Source of the DNA: Legionella saoudiensis
Lineage (GTDB): Bacteria > Pseudomonadota > Gammaproteobacteria > Legionellales > Legionellaceae
Length of the DNA stretch: 64,000 bases
Reading direction: 5' to 3'
Assembly (NCBI RefSeq): GCF_001465875.1
Contig: NZ_LN901324.1
Location: 310,001-374,000 of the forward strand
Below the pieces are notes generated by a model. It had not been told where the DNA came from and searched no databases. It worked only from the letters and a program-made list of their open reading frames with translations. Both the position numbers and the translations under genes were made by a program. Of the stretch, positions 48,202-58,003 are shown in pieces. Positions within the stretch are counted from its first letter, which is position 1, and each line of letters begins with the position of its first letter.

Positions 48202-48469
48202 AACGTACTTCTCTTATTTGGGGTCGTGTTAATGTGGAGTGATGTAATAGCCAGTAAATGGTTGCAGTGAATACACCACCGATTAAAGTTGCAAATGCCC
48301 AGGTTGATGCAGATACGAGGACTGTTTTCTGCCCCAGGCGATTCATGCTGCCTGCATCACGAGCAACAGCACCTGCAAAAACTAAATGCAAAATTCCATT
48401 AATGATCATAATTAGATAAAAAAAAGTTTGAATTTGAGTAGTAAACTGTTTTGCCAGCTCAGAGATCAC
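48188..48469 (-). CDS. Small membrane protein cotranscribed with rhodanese
   Basis: A 93-residue protein with two hydrophobic helices (about 15-37 and 50-75: TFFYLIMIINGILHLVFAGA, STWAFATLIGGVFTATIYWL) and a charged C-terminal tail. No recognised family. A 14-bp overlap with the rhodanese gene downstream indicates translational coupling. Confidence 0.75.
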   Translation of the reverse strand: MISELAKQFTTQIQTFFYLIMIINGILHLVFAGAVARDAGSMNRLGQKTVLVSASTWAFATLIGGVFTATIYWLLHHSTLTRPQIREVRYDKP

Positions 48470-48590
48470 TTGCTGTCTCCTTCTCTATAAAAATCAAGTA
48501 ATAATATAATAACAGAAAATGGTTGAGATCTTTTATTTCTTTGCTAACCTCGGTAACATGCGGGTGAATAAAAATAATAAGAGAGATAAC

Positions 48591-49886
48591 ATGAACGCTT
48601 CTGAAGTCCCTGTTCCTCATTTAACCACAGCTAATCCAGGCCCTTTACATCACGTTGAAAAAGTTGTTTTAAATCAAGTTGCTGCAATTGAATCTTGGTT
48701 TAGAAAGCAATGGAAACTAACGCCTCCGCCTTTAACTTCTTCTGTTGATTTACGTCAAGCAGGCTTCAAATTAGCGCCAGTAGATACTAATTTATTTCCG
48801 GCAGGATTTAATAATTTAAATCCTGATTTTCTTCCTTTATGCATCCAAGCAGCCCAATCTGTTTTAGCTGATTATGTTCCTTACTGCACTCGGATTCTCC
48901 TGCTTCCAGAAAGTCATACGCGCAATAAATTTTACATGCAAAGTTTGCATGTATTGCGGACGATTTTTAGCAAAGCAGGCTTTGTTGTACGCATTGGCAG
49001 TTTGGATCCGGATCTTAAAGAGCCTACAGAAATTACTCTTGAAAGTGGTGATACGTTGTTAATTGAGCCAATACAAAGACAGGGTGATCGGGTTGGTTTA
49101 TCTGATTTTAATCCCTGCTTTTTAATGCTGAATAATGACTTGTCTCAAGGAATACCGGAAATCTTACAAGGCTTACAGCAAACAATCAGACCTACCGAAA
49201 AATTAGGTTGGTCTTCCCGATTAAAATCCAGCCACTTTAGTTTTTTTGATGAAGTAGCCTCAGAGTTTTCTGAATTAGTCGGTATGGATTCTTGGCTTAT
49301 TAATCCATATTTTAGTGCGATTGACGGAGTCGATTTTATGGCTCAGGAAGGCATTGAACAGTTGGCAATGGAAGTAGACAAGCTTCTTAAATCAATACAA
49401 GACAAATATGCTACTTATGGAATTAAAGAGAAACCATTTGTGGTAATAAAAGCGGATAATGGTACTTATGGAATGAGTGTAATGATGGTGCATAATGCCG
49501 AGCAAGTGCGCCAATTGAATAGAAAGCAACGAACTAAAATGTCTGCCAGTAAAGGCAGTCAAAAGGTAGAACGCGTGATCATTCAAGAAGGAGTCTATAC
49601 TTTTGAAACCATGCCCAATGGAGCAGTTGCTGAACCTGTTGTTTATATGATTGGGCAATTTGTGGTTGGGGGTTTTTATCGAGTGCATCAGGAACGAGGT
49701 ATTGATGAAAATCTTAATGCCCCCGGAATGCATTTTGAACCATTAGCCTTTGCTCAAGCTTGTAATATTCCTTCAGATGAATTGGAAGTAGTGGATTGTC
49801 CTAATCGCTTTTATGTATATGGTGTCATTGCGCGATTAGCTGCTCTTGCTGCAGCTCGTGAAATCGATGCAATTGGGGGCGAATAA
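48591..49886 (+). CDS. gshA: Glutamate-cysteine ligase, proteobacterial GshA type
   Basis: 431 residues from the ATG at 48591, which follows AGAGAG; two upstream in-frame ATGs lack a good site. The sequence (LLLPESHTRNKFYMQSLHVL, KADNGTYGMSVMMV, QFVVGGFYRVHQERGIDENL, NAPGMHFEPL) matches the short GshA family found with gshB in many gamma-proteobacteria, unrelated in sequence to the E. coli enzyme. It makes gamma-glutamylcysteine. Its stop overlaps the gshB start by one base. Confidence 0.9.
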   Translation: MNASEVPVPHLTTANPGPLHHVEKVVLNQVAAIESWFRKQWKLTPPPLTSSVDLRQAGFKLAPVDTNLFPAGFNNLNPDFLPLCIQAAQSVLADYVPYCTRILLLPESHTRNKFYMQSLHVLRTIFSKAGFVVRIGSLDPDLKEPTEITLESGDTLLIEPIQRQGDRVGLSDFNPCFLMLNNDLSQGIPEILQGLQQTIRPTEKLGWSSRLKSSHFSFFDEVASEFSELVGMDSWLINPYFSAIDGVDFMAQEGIEQLAMEVDKLLKSIQDKYATYGIKEKPFVVIKADNGTYGMSVMMVHNAEQVRQLNRKQRTKMSASKGSQKVERVIIQEGVYTFETMPNGAVAEPVVYMIGQFVVGGFYRVHQERGIDENLNAPGMHFEPLAFAQACNIPSDELEVVDCPNRFYVYGVIARLAALAAAREIDAIGGE

Positions 49887-50836
49887 TGAGACTAGCCGTA
49901 TTAATAGATCCCTTAGAACATTTAAAACCTTATAAAGATACGACTATCGCTATGATCAAAAGAGCGCAGGACCTAGGTTGGTCTTGCGTTTATTTTACCC
50001 AGCAGGATCTTTTTTGTCGTGAAGGCCGTGCTTATGCGCGTGTTTATGAAATCGCTATTGGGGATGAGCATAGCCGAGACTGGGCACAAACTAATGATTT
50101 GGGTGAAAAACCCTTAGCTGATTTTGACATTATTTTAATGCGTAAAGATCCCCCGTTTAATACTGAATATATTTACACAACCTACCAATTGGAGCTTGCT
50201 GAGCGTGAAGGGGTTCTGGTAGCAAATAAACCACAAAGCTTGCGCGATGCTAACGAGAAATTTTTTACGCTAAATTTTCCGCAATGTTGCCCAACAACTT
50301 TAGTTTCACGTGATATAAAGAAGCTCCGCTCTTTTTGGGAAATGCACCAACAAGTTATTTTTAAACCAGCCGAAGGGATGGGAGGGAGCTCCGTTTTCCA
50401 TGTAGATGCGCACGGACGAAATCTATCCGTTATTTTAGAAGTACTCACAGAGCACCAGACACGAACTATTATTGCACAACGTTATATACCTGAAATTACA
50501 ACGGCAGGGGATAAGCGTATTTTAGTCATTAATGGCGAGCCGGTACCTTATGCTTTAGCTCGTATCCCTGCTCAAGGAGAATTGCGTGGGAATTTGGCGG
50601 CTGGGGCACGAGGCGAAGTAGTGCCAATTAATGAGCGTGATCGTTGGATTTGCCAGCAAATTGGTCCCACATTGAAAGCTAAAGGCTTGTACTTTGTTGG
50701 CATTGATGTGATTGGCGATTATTTAACTGAAATTAATGTAACTAGTCCTACTTGTCTAAGAGAGATTACTGCTGCTACAGGATTAGATATTGCGGGTGAT
50801 TTCTTGCAAGGTCTTAAACGTATTTGTTTATCTTAG
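49886..50836 (+). CDS. gshB: Glutathione synthetase
   Basis: A 316-residue ATP-grasp enzyme of standard length. It shows RKDPPFNTEYIYTTY, the ATP-lid FKPAEGMGGSSVFHV, ERDRWICQQIGPTLK and the C-terminal INVTSPTCLREI signature of GshB. It completes glutathione synthesis and is coupled to gshA (TAATG). Confidence 0.95.
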   Translation: MRLAVLIDPLEHLKPYKDTTIAMIKRAQDLGWSCVYFTQQDLFCREGRAYARVYEIAIGDEHSRDWAQTNDLGEKPLADFDIILMRKDPPFNTEYIYTTYQLELAEREGVLVANKPQSLRDANEKFFTLNFPQCCPTTLVSRDIKKLRSFWEMHQQVIFKPAEGMGGSSVFHVDAHGRNLSVILEVLTEHQTRTIIAQRYIPEITTAGDKRILVINGEPVPYALARIPAQGELRGNLAAGARGEVVPINERDRWICQQIGPTLKAKGLYFVGIDVIGDYLTEINVTSPTCLREITAATGLDIAGDFLQGLKRICLS

Positions 50837-50990
50837 TTTCCGAAAAAGTAGTCTGGTTGTTTGCAAGCGTGATTAAGTTCACGAGATACGTTTCACTGTC
50901 GTCATTGCTGTGCTAATAGCGATAACCCAGACGGGATTTGCGCGATTAGTCCCGCAATTTTAGTTCACTAATGATAGGGTGCGACATTCC

Positions 50991-51312
50991 ATGGCGGTGC
51001 CACGTACCCTGGTTGCTTCGTCACTAAGTTTCTCGCAATGACGCGATTTGCGTAAAGTGGTGTGATTTTAAACAATTGGTCCTTAAATCCTGTCATCAGT
51101 AATGACGAGATTTACGTAAAATGATGGATTTTGAACAATTAGTCCTTAAATCCTGTCATCAGTAATGACGAGATTTACGTAAAATAATGGGATTTGCCCA
51201 ATTGGTCTTCAAATCCCGTCATTGCGAACGAAGTGAAGCAACCCAGAGTTTCAGGCTTCGATCAATCAATCAGCAACATTTTCCTGAGTATTTACGAGAA
51301 ACCCTGGTTGCA
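50991..51312. repeat. Compound repeat region between gshB and mlaA
   Basis: REP-like half elements at both ends (CCTGGTTGCTTCGTCAC, CTCGCAATGACGC at 51008-51043; CGTCATTGCGAACG, AAGTGAAGCAACCC at 51218-51245) enclose three tandem 63-64 bp units starting at 51041, 51105 and 51168. A further complementary arm (GAGAAACCCTGGTTGC) ends just after the mlaA stop at 51314. Open frames across the region are repeat-derived. Confidence 0.65.
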
Positions 51313-51313
51313 A

Positions 51314-52078
51314 TTACTCATCTACGTAATCACTACCCGGATTTACTGCTGCCGCATTCTTATCAGCTTCAACATCATCAACATAAAGCTCGCCATTATC
51401 TTGCTCAGCGCCTGAAATGAGGTAGTTACGGTGTTGTAGATATGCATCGCGCATGAATGCGTATTTATCTAAAGCTTCATCCATAATGCGGTCAGTATCT
51501 AGCAACTGGGCACGTAGATCAACATAGCGTAATGCCAGTAAGCTATAGACCACCGCGTCATTATCAATGTACACGTAGGGACTGTACAGGGCGAATTGGA
51601 ATAACCATCCTGCACCATCACGAATGGTACTTGGGCCTAAGAGGGGAAGAACCAAATAAGGAGAGTTCTTATCGCCCCATTTTGCCAAGGTAAGACCCAA
51701 ATCATTAGAGTGCGGTTGCAAGCCAAATTCTTGAGCTACATCCAAAATACCACCCACTCCTAGAGTTGAGTTGATGAGGAAACGCCAGGTATCTCTAATG
51801 GCCCACTTGCCTTCAGCTTGTAAAAGGTCATTACCAACAGTGGGGATTAGATCCAGGTTACTGTAAAAATTATTTACCCCTTTGCGAACAAAGGCAGGAA
51901 GTACAGCGCGATATACTTTTGCTGATGGTTTTAAAACTACTTTATCAAGTGCCGAATTGAACTTATATACTTTGCGGTTAAATGATTCATAAGGATCCGC
52001 GGGGTTTGTTCCTTTAGTTACACAGCCCGCTAATGCAAGGCTTCCTGCCAAACTGATGCTTATTAATTTTAATCGCAT
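51314..52078 (-). CDS. mlaA: MlaA/VacJ outer-membrane lipoprotein
   Basis: A 254-residue lipoprotein with signal peptide and lipobox LALAGC (Cys19). DPYESFNRKVYKFN, GVGGILDVAQEFGLQPHSND, LTLAKWG and YLVLPLLGPSTIRDGAG are the MlaA signatures. With OmpC-like porins and the MlaBCDEF system, MlaA returns mislocalised phospholipids from the outer leaflet to the inner membrane; no other mla gene is in the window. The Asp/Ala-rich tail after 230 is variable. Confidence 0.93.
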   Translation of the reverse strand: MRLKLISISLAGSLALAGCVTKGTNPADPYESFNRKVYKFNSALDKVVLKPSAKVYRAVLPAFVRKGVNNFYSNLDLIPTVGNDLLQAEGKWAIRDTWRFLINSTLGVGGILDVAQEFGLQPHSNDLGLTLAKWGDKNSPYLVLPLLGPSTIRDGAGWLFQFALYSPYVYIDNDAVVYSLLALRYVDLRAQLLDTDRIMDEALDKYAFMRDAYLQHRNYLISGAEQDNGELYVDDVEADKNAAAVNPGSDYVDE

Positions 52079-52146
52079 GATTTTTATAACTTATTAAACT
52101 TAGGAATGATGTTACACGAGTTTACCGTTCTTGCAAACGAGTAGAT

Positions 52147-52584
52147 TTAAAATTGCATTAAAAAGGTAACCGGACCATCATTGCATAAATGAACTTGCAT
52201 GTCAGCACCAAAGCAACCGCTTTGTGTTCCTGGGTAAAGTTGTGCTGCCCGAGTCAATAAATGATCAAATAATTGCCGGCCTAACTCAGGAGGTGCTGCG
52301 TTTGAAAAGCTGGGACGTAATCCTTTTTGAGTATCTGCCATTAAGGTGAATTGAGGTACCAATAATAAACCACCGTTAACCTCTTTAAGGCTTAAATTCA
52401 TTTTGCCTTGTTTATCATTAAATAGGCGATAGCTGATGCATTTTTGCAGCATTTTTTCTATGGTTTGTATACTATCACTAGGTTCAAAACCACAAAGTAT
52501 CATCAACCCCTGATTTATTTGACCCACTGTTTCTTTATTAATATCAACACGAGCTTCACTAACTCGCTGAATTACAGTTAGCAT
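52147..52584 (-). CDS. dtd: D-aminoacyl-tRNA deacylase
   Basis: A 145-residue protein of typical DTD length. SEARVDI, VPQFTLMADTQKGLRPSF and the cross-subunit GPVTFLM (Gly-cisPro motif) are present. It hydrolyses D-aminoacyl-tRNAs for translation proofreading. Its ATG overlaps the end of the upstream aminopeptidase-like gene by 7 bp. Confidence 0.94.
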   Translation of the reverse strand: MLTVIQRVSEARVDINKETVGQINQGLMILCGFEPSDSIQTIEKMLQKCISYRLFNDKQGKMNLSLKEVNGGLLLVPQFTLMADTQKGLRPSFSNAAPPELGRQLFDHLLTRAAQLYPGTQSGCFGADMQVHLCNDGPVTFLMQF

Positions 52585-53540
52585 GCATCAAGCCCTTGTT
52601 TGGAAATTTCTTTACTGGCATAAATGATCGCATCGATAATTCCTGATTCTCTATCCGAATGACCCGCATCACGTACAATTCTTAAATTAGAAGCAGGGAT
52701 CGCCTGATGTAACTCATATGCTGCGGCAAGTGGCGAGATAAGGTCAAATCGTCCATGTACTATATAGGTCGGAATATGTCTTATTTTATGGGCATTCTCC
52801 AATACCTGATTTTCTTCAATAAAATAATTATTGATGATGTAATGTGTCTCCAAGGTTGCCAGAGCTAGTGCAAAATGTGGATCACTATACTGGTCAATCA
52901 CGTACAGATGAGGTTGTAGGCTGCTGCATCGGGCTTCCCAAAGCGCCCAGTTTTTTGCGGCACTCATGCGAGCTAAGTCATTAGTACCTTGTAAGCATTG
53001 AGCATAATATTGAGGAATTGCATCGCGCATATGGTGTGGAACACAACTAATAAATTCTTGCCAATAATCAGGATAAACTAGGCTGGCACCTTCCCGATAG
53101 AACCAATCATCATCTTGCCGGCGACCTAAAAAGATTTGATGTAACAATAATGTTTTAATTTGTTGAGGGTACTTTTGCGCATAAAGCAGGGCGATTAAAG
53201 AACCCCAGCCGCCACCAGATAATATAAATTCGGATAACCCTAAATAGTCTCTAATAGCATCAATATCATCCAACAATAAAGGAGTCGTATTTTCCCTGAT
53301 TTCTAAATGGGGAGTAGAACGACCACAACCACGTTGATCAAATAAAATTATGCGATAATGCTGTGGATCAAAAAAACGACGGAGGTAACCTTCTGATGAG
53401 CAGCCACCAGGTCCCTGATGCAAAACAATTACGGGGAGTCCTTCAGGATTGCCGGTTTCTTCTATATATAATGTATGCAAATCGCTGACTTTCAACTCAT
53501 GTTGTTTGTATGGTTTGATGGCTGGGTAGAGAGAATGCAT
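52578..53540 (-). CDS. Proline iminopeptidase-like protein with lost catalytic serine
   Basis: A 320-residue alpha/beta hydrolase matching proline iminopeptidase (Pip) along its full length: VIVLHQGPGG, FDQRGCGRSTPH, VHGRFDLISP (Asp266) and DAGHSD (His294). The nucleophile elbow, GGSWGS in the family, reads GGGWGS: residue 111 is Gly, encoded GGC at 53208-53210, where Ser (AGC) is expected. The oxyanion HGGPG is also changed to HQGPG. It is therefore probably a pseudo-enzyme or has another function, unless the base is a sequencing error. The reading frame is otherwise intact, and the gene overlaps dtd by 7 bp. Confidence 0.85.
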   Translation of the reverse strand: MHSLYPAIKPYKQHELKVSDLHTLYIEETGNPEGLPVIVLHQGPGGCSSEGYLRRFFDPQHYRIILFDQRGCGRSTPHLEIRENTTPLLLDDIDAIRDYLGLSEFILSGGGWGSLIALLYAQKYPQQIKTLLLHQIFLGRRQDDDWFYREGASLVYPDYWQEFISCVPHHMRDAIPQYYAQCLQGTNDLARMSAAKNWALWEARCSSLQPHLYVIDQYSDPHFALALATLETHYIINNYFIEENQVLENAHKIRHIPTYIVHGRFDLISPLAAAYELHQAIPASNLRIVRDAGHSDRESGIIDAIIYASKEISKQGLDAC

Positions 53541-53750
53541 CTTAATCCTTTAAAGAATCAATGGGGTTTATGTCCTTATTCTGCTCTGGGAATCATCGGA
53601 ATGCAAGGGCTCGCGGAAAACAGTAGGTGGCCTTGGTGCTGCTTACGGCCCTTGTCGGGCCATAGGCCTCCTGCAAAAGGCAATATTTTTATAGTTTTTA
53701 TATACTAAATTGAAGATAATACGCCCACAGTTTTTTGTTGGAATAATAGT

Positions 53751-55940
53751 ATGAGTATTGCTGCACTTCTCAATGGCCTGAATGAACGACAACGCGAAGC
53801 GGTTTCAGCACCGCTTGGTAACACTTTGGTTTTGGCTGGAGCAGGTAGTGGTAAGACGAAAGTTTTAGTTAGCCGTATCGCTTGGTTAATTGAAAAAGAA
53901 CAGCTTTCACCCCATGGTATTCTTGCTGTAACGTTCACCAATAAAGCAGCAGGTGAGATGCGTACGCGACTTAACAACATATTAGCAACTCCAGTATTGG
54001 GTTTATGGGTAGGTACATTCCATGGCTTATGCCATCGCTTATTACGTCGTCACTATAAAGAAGCGAATTTGCCCGAGCAATTTCATATTCTGGATTCCGA
54101 AGATCAGGCCCGGGTAATTAAACGGGTTATTGCTGCATTAAATTTAGATTCAGAGCAATGGCCAGTGAAACAGGCCCAAGCCTTTATTAATGGACGCAAA
54201 GATGAAGGTATCCGACCACAACACGTACACACGCTAAGTTATGGTCCTGGTAGAACCTTGTTGGCGATTTATACTGCCTATGAGCAAGCATGCCAGACAG
54301 CAGGAGTTATTGATTTTGCTGAATTATTACTTCGTACACATGAATTACTGCGTGATAATCCAGATATTTTGGCACATTACCGGCAGCGTTTTCAGGCAAT
54401 CTTGGTTGATGAGTTCCAAGACACCAATACGATTCAATATGCTTGGATCCGCCTTTTAGCAGGAGAAAACACTGCCGTGCTGGCAGTAGGTGATGATGAT
54501 CAGTCTATTTACGGTTGGCGCGGAGCTAAGGTTGAAAATATACAACAATTTGCTCAAGACTTTAAAGGAACACAAATTATTCGCCTAGAGCAAAATTATC
54601 GTTCCACATCGACTATTCTCGATGCAGCCAATGCCCTAATTACACATAACAACTCACGTATGGGGAAAGACTTATGGACGGCAGGTGGTGCTGGTGAAAA
54701 GATTTTAGTGTTTAGCGCGTTTAACGAGTTGGAAGAGGCGCGCTTCGTGAGCGAACGCATTATGATGGAAATTAACCAAGGCGCTAGCGCTGATGAAATT
54801 GCTATTTTATATCGTTCCAATGCGCAGTCACGGGTAATTGAAGAAGCGCTTTTGCGCGCGGGTATTGCTTATCGTATTTATGGTGGTTTGCGCTTCTTTG
54901 ATCGAGCCGAAGTGAAAGATACTTTAGCCTATTTACGTTTACTGGTTAATCCAGGAGATGATACTGCGTTTGAACGGGTAGTAAACTTCCCAACGCGAGG
55001 CATTGGTGAAAAAACTTTGGACGACATACGTCTTCATGCAAAAACAAAAGAATCTTCTTTATGGCATGCTGCTAAAGATTTACTGCAATCCGGAGCTTTA
55101 CCACAACGGGCAGGTTCCTCATTAATGAAATTTATTGATCTCATTGAGGAGTTACAACGTAATACAGCTGATATGGAACTGGATGAACAATTATCCTCAG
55201 TAATTCAAATGAGCGGCCTATATGCACACTTTAGTAAGATCAAAGGAGATAAATCAGAATCTCGTCTTGATAACTTGCAAGAATTGATCAATGCCGCGAA
55301 GCAATTCCGTTATGAGCAAGAAGAAGATGAAGAACTGCCCTTAGTTAATGCCTTCTTAGCGCATGCTTCTTTAGAGGCAGGTGAACTGCAAGCTGATGAT
55401 CATGAACGCTCTGTGCATTTAATGACCTTGCATGCTGCTAAAGGTTTGGAGTTTCCTATCGTCTTTTTAGTAGGTTTGGAAGAGGGAGTATTTCCCGGAA
55501 AACAATCTATGGAAGAGCCTGGCCGTTTAGAGGAGGAACGTCGCTTATGTTATGTAGGCATGACTCGGGCAATGAAGAAACTAATTTTGTCTTATGCTGA
55601 AGTAAGACGGCAATATGGGCGGGAAGAGTATCATCGTCCGTCTCGATTTTTAAGGGAATTGCCGCAAGAGCTGTTGGATGAAGTGCGTGTTAAAGCACGT
55701 TTTCAATCATCGACTCCTACGAGTTATGCTCCACGAAATAAAGAGCCGATGATTGCTAAAACCCAAGCTCAAGAAGCAGGATTGCCTTTGGGGCAGAGTG
55801 TATCTCATGCAAAATTTGGGCAGGGGGTCGTTCTTGCCGTTGAGGGAAGCGGGGCGCATACCCGAGTGCAGGTTAAATTTAGTGAACATGGGGTTAAGTG
55901 GCTTGTTCTGGCTTATGCAAATTTGGTGGTAGAGGCTTAG
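53751..55940 (+). CDS. uvrD: DNA helicase II UvrD
   Basis: A 729-residue SF1A helicase. Motif I is at 29-36 (AGAGSGKT), motif II is DEFQDTN, motif III is AVGDDDQSIYGWRGA, motif IV is LEQNYRST, motif V is VHLMTLHAAKGLEFP and motif VI is EERRLCYVGMTRA. The C-terminal Tudor-like tail (GQSVSHAKFGQGVVLAVEGS) is typical of UvrD/PcrA. It acts in nucleotide-excision and mismatch repair. Single gene. An ACCCTAGC/GCTAGGGT inverted repeat with an internal T-run follows at 55959-55997. Confidence 0.95.
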   Translation: MSIAALLNGLNERQREAVSAPLGNTLVLAGAGSGKTKVLVSRIAWLIEKEQLSPHGILAVTFTNKAAGEMRTRLNNILATPVLGLWVGTFHGLCHRLLRRHYKEANLPEQFHILDSEDQARVIKRVIAALNLDSEQWPVKQAQAFINGRKDEGIRPQHVHTLSYGPGRTLLAIYTAYEQACQTAGVIDFAELLLRTHELLRDNPDILAHYRQRFQAILVDEFQDTNTIQYAWIRLLAGENTAVLAVGDDDQSIYGWRGAKVENIQQFAQDFKGTQIIRLEQNYRSTSTILDAANALITHNNSRMGKDLWTAGGAGEKILVFSAFNELEEARFVSERIMMEINQGASADEIAILYRSNAQSRVIEEALLRAGIAYRIYGGLRFFDRAEVKDTLAYLRLLVNPGDDTAFERVVNFPTRGIGEKTLDDIRLHAKTKESSLWHAAKDLLQSGALPQRAGSSLMKFIDLIEELQRNTADMELDEQLSSVIQMSGLYAHFSKIKGDKSESRLDNLQELINAAKQFRYEQEEDEELPLVNAFLAHASLEAGELQADDHERSVHLMTLHAAKGLEFPIVFLVGLEEGVFPGKQSMEEPGRLEEERRLCYVGMTRAMKKLILSYAEVRRQYGREEYHRPSRFLRELPQELLDEVRVKARFQSSTPTSYAPRNKEPMIAKTQAQEAGLPLGQSVSHAKFGQGVVLAVEGSGAHTRVQVKFSEHGVKWLVLAYANLVVEA

Positions 55941-56037
55941 CGTGCCATGTTTTAAAATACCCTAGCTATTGAATTTTTTTTAAGTGAATGCTAGGGTGCC
56001 GGGTGGAAGTATATAACTATTAAATAAGGGGAATTGT

Positions 56038-56823
56038 GTGAAATTTACAAATCTATTAACAGTTGGAGCGCTAACAGCATCTTTAGTATCACCTGCAGTA
56101 ATGGCAGATGATAATACTGCTCCTGCTATGTCTGATGCACAAAAAAAAGAAGTTGAAAAAGTTGTGCATGATTATTTAGTAGCTAATCCAGAAGTATTGC
56201 TAGAAGCATCACAAGCGCTGCAACAAAAACAACAACAAAACATGCAGCAACAAGCACAATCTGCTATTAAAGAAAATACTGACCAATTGTTCATGGGCAA
56301 AACCACAATCGTTGGTAACCCAAAAGGCAATGTAACTATTGTTGAATTTTTTGACTACCAATGCATACATTGCAAAAAAATGGCACCTGTTATCAGCAGC
56401 CTACTTAAAAAAGACAGCGACTTAAGAGTAATTTACAAAGAATTCCCAATTTTTGGTAAGAGCTCAGAATTAGCTTCAAAAGCAGCTTTAGCGGCTGGTA
56501 TGCAAGGCAAATACCAACAAATGCATCATGCATTGATAAGCATTGATAAGCGCTTAAATGATAAGATGGTTATGGATGCAGCTAAGTCAGTTGGTTTAGA
56601 CATGAAGAAATTCAAAACTGATATGGATAGCAAAGAAGTTGCTCAAATATTAGAAGCAAACCGCGCATTAGCTGAAAAATTGCATTTGATGGGAACCCCT
56701 GCATTTATCGTTGCTTCTACTCCAGATGGCCAATTTAAAGCAGGCACTGAGCCTTCATTCATTCCTGGTGCTGCGAGCGAAGAATCATTGCAAGAGTTAA
56801 TTAAGAAAGCAGCTGGCAATTAA
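56038..56823 (+). CDS. dsbA2: DsbA2/Com1-like periplasmic thiol-disulfide oxidoreductase
   Basis: A 261-residue protein starting at GTG (56038) after an AAGGGGA site. Signal peptide about 1-23 (ending AVMA-DD). A helical Gln-rich segment at 33-85 (EVLLEASQALQQKQQQNMQQ) can mediate dimerisation. The thioredoxin-fold DsbA domain has the active site Cys109-Ile-His-Cys112 and the cis-Pro loop GTPAF. This architecture matches the Legionella DsbA2/Com1 group, a dimeric enzyme with oxidase and isomerase activity needed for Dot/Icm function in L. pneumophila. Single gene followed by a REP palindrome. Confidence 0.88.
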   Translation: MKFTNLLTVGALTASLVSPAVMADDNTAPAMSDAQKKEVEKVVHDYLVANPEVLLEASQALQQKQQQNMQQQAQSAIKENTDQLFMGKTTIVGNPKGNVTIVEFFDYQCIHCKKMAPVISSLLKKDSDLRVIYKEFPIFGKSSELASKAALAAGMQGKYQQMHHALISIDKRLNDKMVMDAAKSVGLDMKKFKTDMDSKEVAQILEANRALAEKLHLMGTPAFIVASTPDGQFKAGTEPSFIPGAASEESLQELIKKAAGN

Positions 56824-56890
56824 GCCTAATATATAATTCTTGGAATTGTATGAGCTGTAGGCCTTAGTACCACTGTCGTTATGAAGCTGT

Positions 56891-56973
56891 CGTCATTGCG
56901 AACGGAGTGAAGCAACCCGGATTCGTGTTCCATATTCCTGGGTTGCTTCGTCACTACGTTCCTCGCAATGACG
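56891..56973. repeat. REP-like palindrome (83 bp)
   Basis: The left arm begins CGTCATTGCGAAC and continues GGAGTGAAGCAACCC. The right arm is GGGTTGCTTCGTCACTACG followed by TTCCTCGCAATGACG. The arms are nearly complementary over about 30 bp, so the element folds into one long hairpin. It has the same core as the MITE-like copies but lacks their GTAAGCGTTCA ends. Confidence 0.7.
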
Positions 56974-57106
56974 AAGCATCAGTATTTTCCTTTAACTTCA
57001 TCTTAGTGGTTCTCCGTGCTGGTTATTCCTGCATAGGTCGAGTTACAGTTCATATTTCATATATTCTGCGTTAAAATAATCACCATCGCTTTTTTTTGAG
57101 ATTTTC

Positions 57107-58003
57107 ATGACAAAACCAACTACATTTCAGGATATTATTCTCACCCTGCAACAATATTGGGCGGCTCAAGGATGCGTTATCTTGCAACCCTTTGATATGG
57201 AAGTAGGCGCAGGTACTTTTCATCCAGCAACTTTTTTACGCGCAATAGGGCCAGAGCCCTGGTATGCTGCCTACGTACAGCCTTCCAGAAGGCCTACTGA
57301 TGGTCGTTATGGAGATAACCCAAATAGAGTGCAACACTATTATCAATTTCAGGTTGTGCTAAAGCCGTCTCCTTTAGATATTCAAGAAAAATATTTGGAT
57401 TCCTTGCGTGCATTGGGTGTTGATCCTTTAGCTGATGATATCCGTTTTGTGGAAGACAACTGGGAATCGCCTACACTAGGGGCCTGGGGTTTAGGTTGGG
57501 AAGTATGGCAAAATGGCATGGAAGTATCTCAATTTACTTATTTCCAACAAGCTGGAGGCTTGCCATGTAAACCTGTAACCGGTGAATTAACCTACGGGCT
57601 TGAACGATTGGCAATGTATATTCTGGGCGTAGATAATTTATTTGATTTGCCATGGAGCAATACGGCAAATGGCATGGTGACCTACGGAAATGTGTTCCAT
57701 CAAAACGAAGTGGAAATGTCTGCTTACAATTTTGAACATGCCAATGTAGACGAGTTATTTAAGCAATTCGATTATTATGAAGGAGAGGCGCAAAAGTTAA
57801 TTGCGTTGCAATTACCACTTCCTGCATATGAGATGGTGATTAAGGCATCTCACTCGTTTAATCTTCTTGATGCACGTAAGGCGATTTCTGTTACTGAGAG
57901 ACAACGCTATATTTTACGTGTACGGCAATTATCAAGAGCGGTAGCGCAAGCTTATTATGAGGCACGTGAAGCATTGGGCTTCCCTATGGCAAAAGGTGTG
58001 TAA
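57107..58003 (+). CDS. glyQ: Glycyl-tRNA synthetase alpha subunit
   Basis: A 298-residue class II synthetase subunit. [54 protein letters not shown] and [11 protein letters not shown] are the GlyQ signatures. It forms an alpha2beta2 enzyme with GlyS. Its stop overlaps the glyS start (GTGTAATG). Confidence 0.96.
   Translation: MTKPTTFQDIILTLQQYWAAQGCVILQPFDMEVGAGTFHPATFLRAIGPEPWYAAYVQPSRRPTDGRYGDNPNRVQHYYQFQVVLKPSPLDIQEKYLDSLRALGVDPLADDIRFVEDNWESPTLGAWGLGWEVWQNGMEVSQFTYFQQAGGLPCKPVTGELTYGLERLAMYILGVDNLFDLPWSNTANGMVTYGNVFHQNEVEMSAYNFEHANVDELFKQFDYYEGEAQKLIALQLPLPAYEMVIKASHSFNLLDARKAISVTERQRYILRVRQLSRAVAQAYYEAREALGFPMAKGV

Noticed and set aside
51187..51420. Two overlapping plus-strand frames of 73 and 77 codons
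   Set aside because: They lie in REP-like sequence and the antisense of the mlaA end.
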